DNA from: Tychonema bourrellyi FEM_GT703
GTDB lineage: Bacteria > Cyanobacteriota > Cyanobacteriia > Cyanobacteriales > Microcoleaceae
Direction of reading: 5' to 3'
Assembly: GCF_002412335.2 (NCBI RefSeq)
Contig: NZ_NXIB02000036.1
Span: 1 to 52,685, forward strand
DNA length: 52,685 nucleotides
Shown here: piece by piece, positions 34,917 through 42,771 of the stretch
Position numbering within the stretch: position 1 is the stretch's first letter
Layout of the letters: each line of letters opens with the position of its first letter
Translations under genes and position numbers: made by a program
The notes under the pieces: model-generated
What the model saw: only the letters and a program-made list of their open reading frames with translations
Databases searched by the model: none
Told to the model about the DNA's origin: nothing

Positions 34917-35250
34917 TTACTTCTAGAGATGGGTCAAATGGTAGTTCATTGCTGTAGCTTGATTGACCAATAAAGTATTGCAGATAGGGGTTTTCCCGGA
35001 TCTGTTCGACTGTTTCGCGATCGCTAATTCCTAATTTTTCTTTAATAATTAATGCCCCCAATGCTATCCGAAACGATTTGGCGGGTGCCCCTTTTTCTGT
35101 GGGGAAGTTGGCCGCATATTCTGATTCAAATTCAGACCACGGGATTATTTGGGTCGTTTTTACCCAGCGGTTGTCGGCTGACAAAGTTCCTCCGAAAGGC
35201 AGTTCAAACTCGGATGGGGGACTTGGGGCAAGCTCAGCTTTTCTGTACAC
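34912..35250 (-). pseudogene. DUF772-type transposase N-terminal fragment
   Basis: 112 codons matching the N-terminal DUF772 domain of IS5/IS1182-type transposases: FPTEKGAPAKSFRIALGALIIKEKLG followed by SDRETVEQIRENPYLQYFIG and ending at PFDPS. Full-length proteins continue for another 200-350 residues, including all catalytic acids. The frame is cut where the 99-bp MITE begins, and its last codons are MITE sequence. Confidence 0.8.
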
Positions 35251-35416
35251 GATCGCAGGTGGTGATGCACGGTTTTCGACCTATTTTACCTGTTTTTCTT
35301 GCACTTTACTCTCGATCGCGCGATCGAAAACCTTTCGCGACGCAATATGCGATCGATTATTCACCAAACCCTAAGTATCGACAAATTAGATATATAAACC
35401 CGCCCTTTCTTCCTCC

Positions 35417-35546
35417 GATGCCCAATTCCCGATGCCCAATTCCCGATGCCCAATTCCCGATGCCCAATTCCCAATTCCCGATGCCCAATTCCCGATGCCC
35501 AATTCCCAATTCCCAATTCTCAATTCCCAATTCCCAATTCCCAATT
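35417..35546. repeat. heptanucleotide STRR array (GATGCCC/AATTCCC)n
   Basis: About 18 units of 7 bp mixing GATGCCC and AATTCCC, ending 10 bp before the start codon of the M16 gene. It is the longest STRR array in the window and opens long false frames on both strands. Confidence 0.9.
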
Positions 35547-35556
35547 AAATAATTCA

Positions 35557-36825
35557 ATGAAAAACGAAATCCACCGCACAGTTTTAGACAACGGTATTGT
35601 TGTCTTGGCAGCAGAAAACCCAGCAGCAGATATTATTGCAGCTAGGATATTCCTACGGGCTGGTAGCCGCTGCGTACAGCCAGAACAAGCTGGATTGTGT
35701 CACTTACTGTCGGCGGTAATGACGAAAGGAACCGATCGCCTTTCTTCGCTAGAAATTGCCGAACGTGTAGAATCGGTGGGAGCGAGGTTGGGTACTGATG
35801 CAACTTCCGACTATTTTTTAGTCAGTTTGAAGACGGTTTCAGCCGACTTTACGGATATTTTGGAGTTGGCTAGTGAGTTGATGCGATCGCCCACTTTCCC
35901 GGAAGCAGAAGTAGAATTGGAAAGACGCATTGCTCTATCAGCAATTCGATCGCAAAAAGAACAACCATTTTCCATCGCCTTTGAGCAATTGCGGCAGACG
36001 ATGTACCAGGATCATCCCTACGCTTTCTCTACCTTGGGCACGGAAGATACCATGTCCAAGCTGACTAGAACCGAACTCGAACAATTTCATAAAACCTATT
36101 TCCGTCCCGATAATGTAGTTATTTCTGTAGCTGGCAGAATATCAACGGAAGATGCGATCGCGTTGGTCGATCGCATATTTGGCGACTGGAAAGCCCCCGC
36201 AACACCGCTACCAACTTTAACCTTACCCCCCATCATTGCCAACCCAGAATCAGCATTGAAGCCGCAAGAAACCCAGCAATCAGTGGTGATGTTGGGCTAC
36301 CTTGCACCAGCAGTAAAAGAGGCAGGCTATGCACCGCTGAAGTTGCTAAATACTTATTTGGGTAACGGTTTGTCGAGTCGGTTGTTTGTGGAATTGAGGG
36401 AAAAGCGAGGTTTGGCTTATGATGTTTCTTCGCTTTATGCGACACGGTTAGATGCGGCACAGTTTGTGGTGTATATGGGTACTGCGCCGGAAAATACACA
36501 GACTGCTTTTGATGGATTGCGTACAGAAGTCGATCGACTCACCAGTCTCCAACTAAGTGATGAGGAATTGCAAGCTTGCAAGAATAAAATCCTCGGTCAA
36601 TATGCTTTAGGAAAACAAACTAATTCGCAAATTGCTCAAGTTGTTGGCTGGTACGAAACTTTGGGATTAGGAATTAAATTTGATGAAGAGTTTCAAGCAG
36701 AAATTGCCCAGGTGACTGCTGCTGAAGCGCGGGATGCTGCTAGGAAATTTTTCGTGGAACCTTATGTTTCTTTGGTGGGCCCGGAGGCGGCGATTAGAGA
36801 GTTTGGGCTGGCGGCGGTTTGTTAA
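35557..36825 (+). CDS. M16 family peptidase-like protein lacking the zinc motif
   Basis: A 422-aa M16 (pitrilysin-family) protein. In catalytic members the GLxHLLEHM block gives the inverted zinc motif HxxEH. Here it reads [14 protein letters not shown], so the Glu and second His are replaced by Ser52 and Ala53. The C-terminal half keeps [16 protein letters not shown], the Arg/Tyr block used in substrate binding by the partner subunit. It is therefore most likely the non-catalytic subunit of a heterodimeric M16 peptidase, with the catalytic partner outside the window. The frame extends 37 codons upstream, but these are STRR repeats, so the ATG at 35557 is chosen. Confidence 0.88.
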   Translation: MKNEIHRTVLDNGIVVLAAENPAADIIAARIFLRAGSRCVQPEQAGLCHLLSAVMTKGTDRLSSLEIAERVESVGARLGTDATSDYFLVSLKTVSADFTDILELASELMRSPTFPEAEVELERRIALSAIRSQKEQPFSIAFEQLRQTMYQDHPYAFSTLGTEDTMSKLTRTELEQFHKTYFRPDNVVISVAGRISTEDAIALVDRIFGDWKAPATPLPTLTLPPIIANPESALKPQETQQSVVMLGYLAPAVKEAGYAPLKLLNTYLGNGLSSRLFVELREKRGLAYDVSSLYATRLDAAQFVVYMGTAPENTQTAFDGLRTEVDRLTSLQLSDEELQACKNKILGQYALGKQTNSQIAQVVGWYETLGLGIKFDEEFQAEIAQVTAAEARDAARKFFVEPYVSLVGPEAAIREFGLAAVC

Positions 36826-36911
36826 GGAAATGCTGTCAATATTACTTCGATCGCCTAAAACCTCAGTAATTTGCGCGATCGCATTTTTCTGCCCATCCAA
36901 AATCAGGATAC

Positions 36912-37076
36912 GGCACTGCCCATAGGTGTCAACTTAAGCTTGAAACCCTTGGTATTTCTTGCTTTTACCTAAGTCTAGATCCCCCTAAATCCCCCTTAAG
37001 AAGGGGGACTTTGAGAAGACTCTTGTCCCCCCCTTCTTAAGGGGGGTTAGGGGGGATCTGGGACTAATAGTCAAAC
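36912..37076. mobile_element. MITE-like element, copy 2 (right end missing)
   Basis: Matches the element at 5221-5435 from the left terminal repeat (GGCACTGCCCATAGGTG) through the CCCCCTTAAGAAGGGGG palindrome to the GTCAAAC block, then stops inside the 3' end of the cysQ-like gene. The last residues and the stop codon of that gene (37064-37076) are element sequence. Confidence 0.75.
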
Positions 37077-37948
37077 AGCCTCCCATCTATCCCCGCCAAA
37101 ATCCTCTCAGCATCCCCGCACAAAGCATCGTGACAGCAACCATTACTCGCCAGCAATCCCCCCCACTGACTCACATCTCCCCGGTTATATTGCAAAGCAG
37201 AACCGTCAAAACGAGTAAATCGGCCACCCGCTTCCGTCAAAATCAATTCCGGTGCCGCCAAATCCCAATCTTTAGGTGCAGACTTCCCCGAAAGCGCAAT
37301 ATAAACATCAGCGTTTTGTTCCACAATTGTGGCAATTTTACAGCCAATGCTACCGACAGCTAGTTGATTTTGACAAGGCAGTTTGTGCAATAATTGATTA
37401 AAGCGATCGTCCCGGTGACTGCGGCTAGTTACTATAGATAAATCCGCCACTGTATTTCGCGCAGACACCTGCAATTTTACCGCAGAACCGTCCCGACTTT
37501 CCACAAAAGCACCAGCATCTTTCATCGCATAATAAATTTTTTGTTGTTCCGGCCAAGCGACAACCGCTAATACCGGTCTTCCATGATATGCTAAAGCAAT
37601 ATGTACTGCAAATTCGCCTGTCCTGTCGATAAAGTCTCGCGTTCCATCCAAAGGGTCAATAATCCAAACCCAAGATTGAGGTAAGGGAATTTGCCCGTTA
37701 GTTGCTAAATAAGCTTTATAAGTTTCTTCGCTAAGATAGCCAAATTCTGTATTGCCTAAAGCCGACTGCAATTCGTCGAGAATGCAAGTATTGACAGCGA
37801 CATCGGCGGCAGTTACTGGGCCGTCTTTTTGTTCTTGGATGTCGAGGTTTGGGGTGTTGGGATCCTGGCGATAATAGGATTGTAGGATATCTGATGCACT
37901 CCACGCGATCGATCGCACAATTTCGCTAATTTCTTCGAGAGTTTTCAT
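37064..37948 (-). CDS. cysQ: 3'(2'),5'-bisphosphate nucleotidase / inositol monophosphatase family (CysQ-like)
   Basis: Lithium-sensitive Mg-dependent phosphatase fold. It has the metal-binding GYLSEET (about residues 95-101), WIIDPLDGTRDFIDRTGEF (about 119-137, the DPLDGT motif) and WDLAAPELILTEAGG (about 223-237). CysQ removes 3'-phosphate from PAP(S) formed in sulfate assimilation, and cyanobacterial relatives can also act on inositol or sugar phosphates, so the substrate is not certain. The 294 aa length is normal. The C-terminus LFDY lies within a MITE-like element, which suggests a replaced tail. Confidence 0.85.
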   Translation of the reverse strand: MKTLEEISEIVRSIAWSASDILQSYYRQDPNTPNLDIQEQKDGPVTAADVAVNTCILDELQSALGNTEFGYLSEETYKAYLATNGQIPLPQSWVWIIDPLDGTRDFIDRTGEFAVHIALAYHGRPVLAVVAWPEQQKIYYAMKDAGAFVESRDGSAVKLQVSARNTVADLSIVTSRSHRDDRFNQLLHKLPCQNQLAVGSIGCKIATIVEQNADVYIALSGKSAPKDWDLAAPELILTEAGGRFTRFDGSALQYNRGDVSQWGGLLASNGCCHDALCGDAERILAGIDGRLFDY

Positions 37949-37970
37949 ATGTTATTGATAAATTCCCGTA

Positions 37971-38034
37971 GTAGGGTGCGTCAGTTCGTATGTACTTCAT
38001 AATAATCGAAAAAATCCCAACTGACGCACCCTAC
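37971..38034. repeat. GTAGGGTGCGTC palindromic repeat
   Basis: Arms GTAGGGTGCGTCAGTT and AACTGACGCACCCTAC. The final CTA of the repeat (38031-38033) is the stop codon, on the minus strand, of the adjacent cupin-like gene. Confidence 0.85.
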
Positions 38035-39155
38035 CAATTAATATGAGGATATTTCCATTCATAATAATTGGGAAACACAAAATTAGTAAACGAAACCGAA
38101 ATACTCACATCCAATGATTTTACATGGTGCCACCAACCCACAGGAATAAAGATAGCTTCTCCCGGTTCCAAAATCACTTCAATAATTTTGGCGTCTCTGT
38201 AAAGAGGATACTTTTCATAGTCGGGATTTTCGCCATCAACCTTACTGAAAACACCGACATGATTGTAAAGCAGAGGAGTTTGCTGGGGAGAAATCAATTT
38301 AATTAGCTTGCGACCAGAAACTTGAGCTAAAATTAAATTAACTGGGTCATGGTGTAGTGGCGTAATCGTACCTTTCGGCCCGAACCAAAAGAAAACTCTG
38401 CCACTTGTCTCAGCAGGATTTAGGTATTCTGGAAAAATTTCAATGTCATTAAATAGAGGTTTAAATTCTTCTCTTTCCAAAGTCTGGTTGTTAGCCACCA
38501 TATAACAGTCATTGCTAGGCCCACCATTCACCACCATGTCTACATATTCACGGAACAAAACGGTTTTCTTGTGGTTATGTACCTTAATTTCGTAGTCCGG
38601 GTCTGAGTTGCGGTTGGCTTGAATTTCCACCGCTGCATCACCGTATTTTTGCTGCAAATATTCCGGTGTCCACAACTGCAATGCTTTCCAGTTGTGCATG
38701 ATGTTGCTAATAATTACTGGAGTATTTTTGGCGTAGTAATTTTCTAGAAAATACTCGCGTGATAGGCTGCTTTTGCGTTCGATTGTCCCAAACTTGGAAG
38801 ACAGGGCGGCTAATTGATTGTTAATGCTAAGTTGCGATTCTAATTTCTGCAATAACTGGACGTATTGACTACCTGCTTGGAAGTACGGGTGAGATGATAT
38901 TTGAGTAACTTCTGCTGTTGCTGTTTCTGCATCAATTCCTGTACTTATTAGGATTTGAATGATTTCTGCATCGGGTGTATTTAATAATTTGTTTGCCGCC
39001 ACCCACTGTTTCATATTGTCGGGGACTTGTGGTTTACTTTGAGTAAGTAGATTTGGCAGGTTTTGCGTCAGCCATTCTAGATTAACCTGCTGTTGGTCAG
39101 TCATGGTAATCCGCAAAGGGGGAAGGGTGATGGTTAGGGGTTGGGTGTCTGGCAT
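38031..39155 (-). CDS. cupin-like / JmjC-type (Cupin_8) 2-oxoglutarate-dependent oxygenase-like protein
   Basis: A 374-aa soluble protein. The second half is a Cupin_8/JmjC domain: YFLENYYAKNTPVIISNIM, then the iron-binding HxD in ITPLHHDPVNLIL and the distal histidine in FIPVGWWHHVKSLDVSIS. Such proteins are commonly Fe(II)/2-oxoglutarate hydroxylases of proteins or small molecules. The first about 110 residues are helical and could be a substrate-recognition domain. Start at 39155 or at an in-frame ATG at 39104; neither has a clear Shine-Dalgarno. No neighbour suggests its substrate. Confidence 0.82.
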   Translation of the reverse strand: MPDTQPLTITLPPLRITMTDQQQVNLEWLTQNLPNLLTQSKPQVPDNMKQWVAANKLLNTPDAEIIQILISTGIDAETATAEVTQISSHPYFQAGSQYVQLLQKLESQLSINNQLAALSSKFGTIERKSSLSREYFLENYYAKNTPVIISNIMHNWKALQLWTPEYLQQKYGDAAVEIQANRNSDPDYEIKVHNHKKTVLFREYVDMVVNGGPSNDCYMVANNQTLEREEFKPLFNDIEIFPEYLNPAETSGRVFFWFGPKGTITPLHHDPVNLILAQVSGRKLIKLISPQQTPLLYNHVGVFSKVDGENPDYEKYPLYRDAKIIEVILEPGEAIFIPVGWWHHVKSLDVSISVSFTNFVFPNYYEWKYPHINW

Positions 39156-39353
39156 AATTGGGGTATGTTGTTTTGGACTAATATAGCAATTTTAACGAAC
39201 CGCGAGGCACGCGGGCGCGAAGGAGGAGGGAAGAGAAGTTTATGATTTTTGTCAGGGTTGTTTTTAAGATTTTAACTTAGGGAGTGTTGTCTGTTCAAGT
39301 TTTCTGGCTGGGATGGGTTTTTCCCGGATACTTTGGTTAATTTTAATTTAAAA

Positions 39354-40211
39354 TTAACTCTTATTCATCCAGTTGCGGGTTCCGAAAAATTTGCAGGAAT
39401 GGGAAGCGATTTTGGCGGCTGCGGTGAGAGTGTCTATAAAGTTGTTTTGTAAAATGTAGTGACAGAAAGCACCGTGAAAAATGTCGCCTGCGCCTAAAGT
39501 ATCTGTGGCTTGAATTTGAGGTATTTCTAAACTGCCGTATTTACCATTACTGAGGTATAATATTGGTTTTTCGCCGCGAGTGATGGCAATATTGGGAATT
39601 CCGGCTGCTGATAAATAAGCAAATACTTGTTCGGAGTTGTCGCAGTTGGGTGGATGAAAGTTATCGGAACACACAGCCCATCCAACAAATGGTAATATTT
39701 CTTCTAATCCGGGTTTCCAACTGCCGCCGTCTAGTACAATTGGTATGTTCTTGGACTTGGCAAGTTGAGCAATTTCTGTGCTGGCTGGGATTTGGTGCCC
39801 GTCAATCAGGATAATATTAACTGAGGTTAAAATATCCGGGTTAATTGTTTGATTGTCAACTTGCGATTTCGTAGCATTGATCGAAATTACCGATCGCCCT
39901 CCGGTTCCTTGAGTTACAATAATCGAGGAAACTGGCGGCGGGTCCGATCGCCCTGGTGACAAATCGACTATCCTCACATTATACTCAGCTAAGTCTGTTT
40001 TAATCAATTGGGCGATCGCGTGATTCCCCAAAACCCCCGCCCATATCGCCGCATTTCCCAAATAACCAAAAGTCACCGCAGCATTCGCCGCCGGCCCACC
40101 CGCAGCAATGGTACAATCGGAAGCAACAACTTTCTGATTTTCACCCGGAGGCTTCTCGGCCAAATAAATTAAATCCCAAGTCGCCAATCCCAAAAACAAT
40201 CCCGTTTTCAT
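39354..40211 (-). CDS. PfkB family carbohydrate/nucleoside kinase
   Basis: A ribokinase-fold sugar kinase of 285 aa. It has the N-terminal GGPAANAAVTFGYLG (glycine-rich substrate motif) and the C-terminal PfkB signature ATDTLGAGDIFHGAF with the catalytic Asp in GAGD. The substrate (sugar, nucleoside or other) cannot be decided. The frame continues to 40310, but the extra 33 residues (MVHGRDAHATYLR repeated) come from a 42-bp direct repeat, so the ATG at 40211 is preferred. It is divergent from rsmI across a 126-bp gap that contains that repeat. Confidence 0.88.
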   Translation of the reverse strand: MKTGLFLGLATWDLIYLAEKPPGENQKVVASDCTIAAGGPAANAAVTFGYLGNAAIWAGVLGNHAIAQLIKTDLAEYNVRIVDLSPGRSDPPPVSSIIVTQGTGGRSVISINATKSQVDNQTINPDILTSVNIILIDGHQIPASTEIAQLAKSKNIPIVLDGGSWKPGLEEILPFVGWAVCSDNFHPPNCDNSEQVFAYLSAAGIPNIAITRGEKPILYLSNGKYGSLEIPQIQATDTLGAGDIFHGAFCHYILQNNFIDTLTAAAKIASHSCKFFGTRNWMNKS

Positions 40212-40230
40212 ATTATATCTTACATCTGTT

Positions 40231-40304
40231 CTTAAATATGTGGCATGGGCGTCCCGCCCGTGTTCCATTCTTCTTAAATATGTGGCATGGGCGTCCCGCC
40301 CGTG
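40231..40304. repeat. 42-bp-period direct repeat with GGGCG-TCC-CGCCC palindrome
   Basis: Two copies (40231-40262 and 40273-40304) of CTTAAATATGTGGCATGGGC followed by GTCCCGCCCGTG, located between the divergent PfkB and rsmI genes. It generates false N-terminal extensions on both genes. Confidence 0.85.
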
Positions 40305-40337
40305 CACCATCTCCGGTTAAAAAATCTAAATCTTAAA

Positions 40338-41219
40338 ATGCAAGCAAATCCCAATACAGGAACACTTTACATCGTCGGAACCCCGATCGGCAACCTCGAA
40401 GACATGACATTTCGCGCCATCAAAATTTTGCAAGCAGCAGACTACATCGCCGCCGAAGATACCCGCCATACAGGGAAACTTTTGCATCACTTTCAAATCA
40501 AAACCCCCCAAATCAGCTATCACGAACACAACCGACATCAACGATTACCCGAATTAATCGACAAACTGCTTCTAGGAAAAAGTATAGCCCTTGTCACCGA
40601 TGCTGGAATGCCGGGAATTTCTGACCCCGGATACGAATTAGTCAAAGCTTGTGCTGATGCTAATATTAACATAATTCCCATTCCCGGTGCCTGTGCTTGT
40701 ATAGTCGGAATCAGTGCATCGGGATTACCCACAGACAGATTTGTGTTTGAAGGTTTCTTACCCGCGAAAGGTCAAGAACGCCAACTTAGTTTAGAAGCTT
40801 TGCAAATAGAATCCCGCACCATCATCTTATACGAATCTCCGCACCGATTGCGACAAACTTTACAAGATTTAGCAAATAGTCTGGGAAGCGACAGACAGAT
40901 TGTATTGGCCAGAGAGTTGACCAAGATGCACGAAGAGTTTTGGCGTGGTAGTATCGAAAGTGCGATCGAACTTTACACCACTCATGAACCAAAGGGAGAA
41001 TTTACCCTCATCATTGCCGGTATCCAAACAGATGCACCAATATTCTCCGAAGATGCAATCAAAGCCGAATTGCAAGCATTAATAGAAACAGGCGTAACTC
41101 GTTCCCAAGCCAGCCGCCAATTAGCCCAACAAACCTCCCTTCCCCGCCGCCAAATCTACCAACTCGCCCTGACAATAGGCGACAGCGAATCACTAGAACA
41201 ACCCTTAGATGACTTGTGA
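40338..41219 (+). CDS. rsmI: 16S rRNA (cytidine1402-2'-O)-methyltransferase
   Basis: SAM-dependent tetrapyrrole-methylase-fold enzyme that 2'-O-methylates C1402 in the ribosomal decoding centre. It shows GTLYIVGTPIGNLEDMTFRAI at the start (split reading), EDTRHTGKLL, the HEHN block, the SAM-binding ALVTDAGMPGISDPG (about residues 80-94), and the late GEFTLIIAG. The 293 aa length is normal. Start ATG at 40338; the 17 upstream residues in the longer frame derive from the repeat. Confidence 0.95.
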   Translation: MQANPNTGTLYIVGTPIGNLEDMTFRAIKILQAADYIAAEDTRHTGKLLHHFQIKTPQISYHEHNRHQRLPELIDKLLLGKSIALVTDAGMPGISDPGYELVKACADANINIIPIPGACACIVGISASGLPTDRFVFEGFLPAKGQERQLSLEALQIESRTIILYESPHRLRQTLQDLANSLGSDRQIVLARELTKMHEEFWRGSIESAIELYTTHEPKGEFTLIIAGIQTDAPIFSEDAIKAELQALIETGVTRSQASRQLAQQTSLPRRQIYQLALTIGDSESLEQPLDDL

Positions 41220-41287
41220 ATAACTCCCTCTCCCCTGCGCCCTCTGCGGTTAAATAAAAAAAACTAGATAATCACACTAAAAATTCT

Positions 41288-42511
41288 ATGGTACGCGGAA
41301 ACTACGATCGACAAAAACCATATTTAAGCAATCCCCAAATCAGCAAACCAATCGCCGAGATTTATGCAGACTTAGACGCCTTTAGCTGGGAGATATTCGA
41401 GGATCAAACCCACCGCTTCGATACCGTCAGTTTCTACGTCTTGATTCCCCCGCTATTTTACGAAGGAAAATTCATCAAAGGCATTTACTTCAGCGAAGCA
41501 GTAGAACTCATCAACAAACTATTTCCCCAACTTTCCTCAGTCTTTCATTCCTTTACCTATTCCCCCGGCGCTTCCTATTCCTGGGCTCCCGTAGCCGATG
41601 CTTATTCCAGCTTATATAAAAACCCACAACGGGATAAATGGTTTCGCGAAACTTATGCCGATCGCGCACATAAACCAATCATACCACTGCAAGACACAGA
41701 CTTTATCAACGAATACCTGATTTCCCCGCGAAATGTCCCAGAAAAAGACATCGACTTGCTAGCCGTAGCCCGCATCTCCGAAGAAAAAAACCTGCCAACA
41801 ATCGCCAAAGCCTTAAAAGTTTACCGCCAAAAATACCCGCAAAAACCGATAAAATTAACAGTAGTAACCGGACATGACTTTGATGCTAGCAACCTAAAAA
41901 CTCTCGACGAATATGCCTTAAACGAATGGCGACAAATCGAGACAATTTTAACCAATCCCTCGGACTACATCAACTTACTGCCGCGAGTTGATTACTATCA
42001 AGAAATCCCTAACTATTATTCGCGGGCGCAAGCATTCGTCCTCGGTTCCCTCCTCGAAGGAAAAAATCGCGGCATCACCGAAGCTATGAGTTGCAACGTT
42101 CCAGTAATTTGCTTCCAAGAATTCAACCAATACGCCAGAGGTGACTCGCCTGTTTTCCCGGAAGGTGCCGGGCTTTATGCTAAATTCGATCCAGAATCTC
42201 TCGCCGATACTATATATACAGTATTGGAAAATCGGACAGAATTTAAACCGCGATATCAGTATTTAAAGCATTGCGGGCGGAAGAACTTTTTCAATACTTG
42301 CATTGACAGTTTTCCTTACTACCAGCACAATATTCCAGACTACAAAGCTGGAGATGCGATTAACAATTTGTGGCTGGATTTAGCAGTTCAGCAAAATTAT
42401 CAAGTTAGCTTGAATAGCTTTTTGTATGGAGGTTCACATCTGTCGCACCTGCGCGGGATAAATACGATTCAGCAACATCTCGGCGAACTCACAAAGTTTA
42501 TAGCTGAGTAG
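41288..42511 (+). CDS. GT4-like glycosyltransferase
   Basis: A 407-aa GT-B-fold glycosyltransferase. The C-terminal nucleotide-sugar domain shows LLAVARISEEKNLPTIAKAL (about residues 157-176) and the E-x7-E donor-binding block SLLEGKNRGITEAMSCNVPVI (read around LLEGKNRGITEAM). The N-terminal half contains no signal or membrane helix, so it is cytoplasmic. Donor and acceptor are unknown; surface polysaccharide synthesis is the usual role. It follows rsmI by 68 bp. Hairpins after its stop (GTCCGCGAAGGCGGAC at 42539) may terminate it. Confidence 0.82.
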   Translation: MVRGNYDRQKPYLSNPQISKPIAEIYADLDAFSWEIFEDQTHRFDTVSFYVLIPPLFYEGKFIKGIYFSEAVELINKLFPQLSSVFHSFTYSPGASYSWAPVADAYSSLYKNPQRDKWFRETYADRAHKPIIPLQDTDFINEYLISPRNVPEKDIDLLAVARISEEKNLPTIAKALKVYRQKYPQKPIKLTVVTGHDFDASNLKTLDEYALNEWRQIETILTNPSDYINLLPRVDYYQEIPNYYSRAQAFVLGSLLEGKNRGITEAMSCNVPVICFQEFNQYARGDSPVFPEGAGLYAKFDPESLADTIYTVLENRTEFKPRYQYLKHCGRKNFFNTCIDSFPYYQHNIPDYKAGDAINNLWLDLAVQQNYQVSLNSFLYGGSHLSHLRGINTIQQHLGELTKFIAE

Positions 42512-42538
42512 GGCTTAAATACTGCGTTTATTCTTGAG

Positions 42539-42554
42539 TCCGCGAAGGCGGACT
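42539..42554. terminator. hairpin after the glycosyltransferase gene
   Basis: Perfect GTCCGC-GAAG-GCGGAC hairpin followed by TTCGTTT. It is followed by a second small palindrome (GCGGTTTCAACCGC). It may be a terminator or part of another repeat family. Confidence 0.4.
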
Positions 42555-42625
42555 TCGTTTGTATAGTTGCGGTTTCAACCGCCGAACAATTCAGGGGGTA
42601 GCAAACCGAATTTTGGCAGAAATAA

Positions 42626-42670
42626 GTAATTTACGATACAGTCACAACCACATTTATGGTATTATAAAAT
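42626..42670 (+). promoter_or_regulatory. NtcA-type promoter upstream of hpxO
   Basis: GTA-AATTTACG-A register gives a perfect GTA-N8-TAC at 42626-42639, the binding motif of the cyanobacterial nitrogen regulator NtcA. TATTAT (42660-42665) and TAAAAT (42665-42670) match the TA-N3-T -10 element at spacings of 20 and 25 bp, bracketing the usual 22-23. It lies 133 bp before the hpxO start codon. About a dozen chance GTA-N8-TAC matches are expected in a window of this size, so placement and pathway logic carry the argument. Confidence 0.55.
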
Positions 42671-42771
42671 ATAGTTAGTTTCAAGGTTGGGACAGACCGG
42701 AAACAATAGTTAAGATTCTAAATTGTTATAAATTCTTGAAATAAGATGTCATTCAGCAGGAGAAACACAGA

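Noticed and set aside
35052-35557. Frames with NSQFPIPNS-type and NWELGIGNW-type repeats
   Set aside because: Translations of the heptanucleotide array on either strand.
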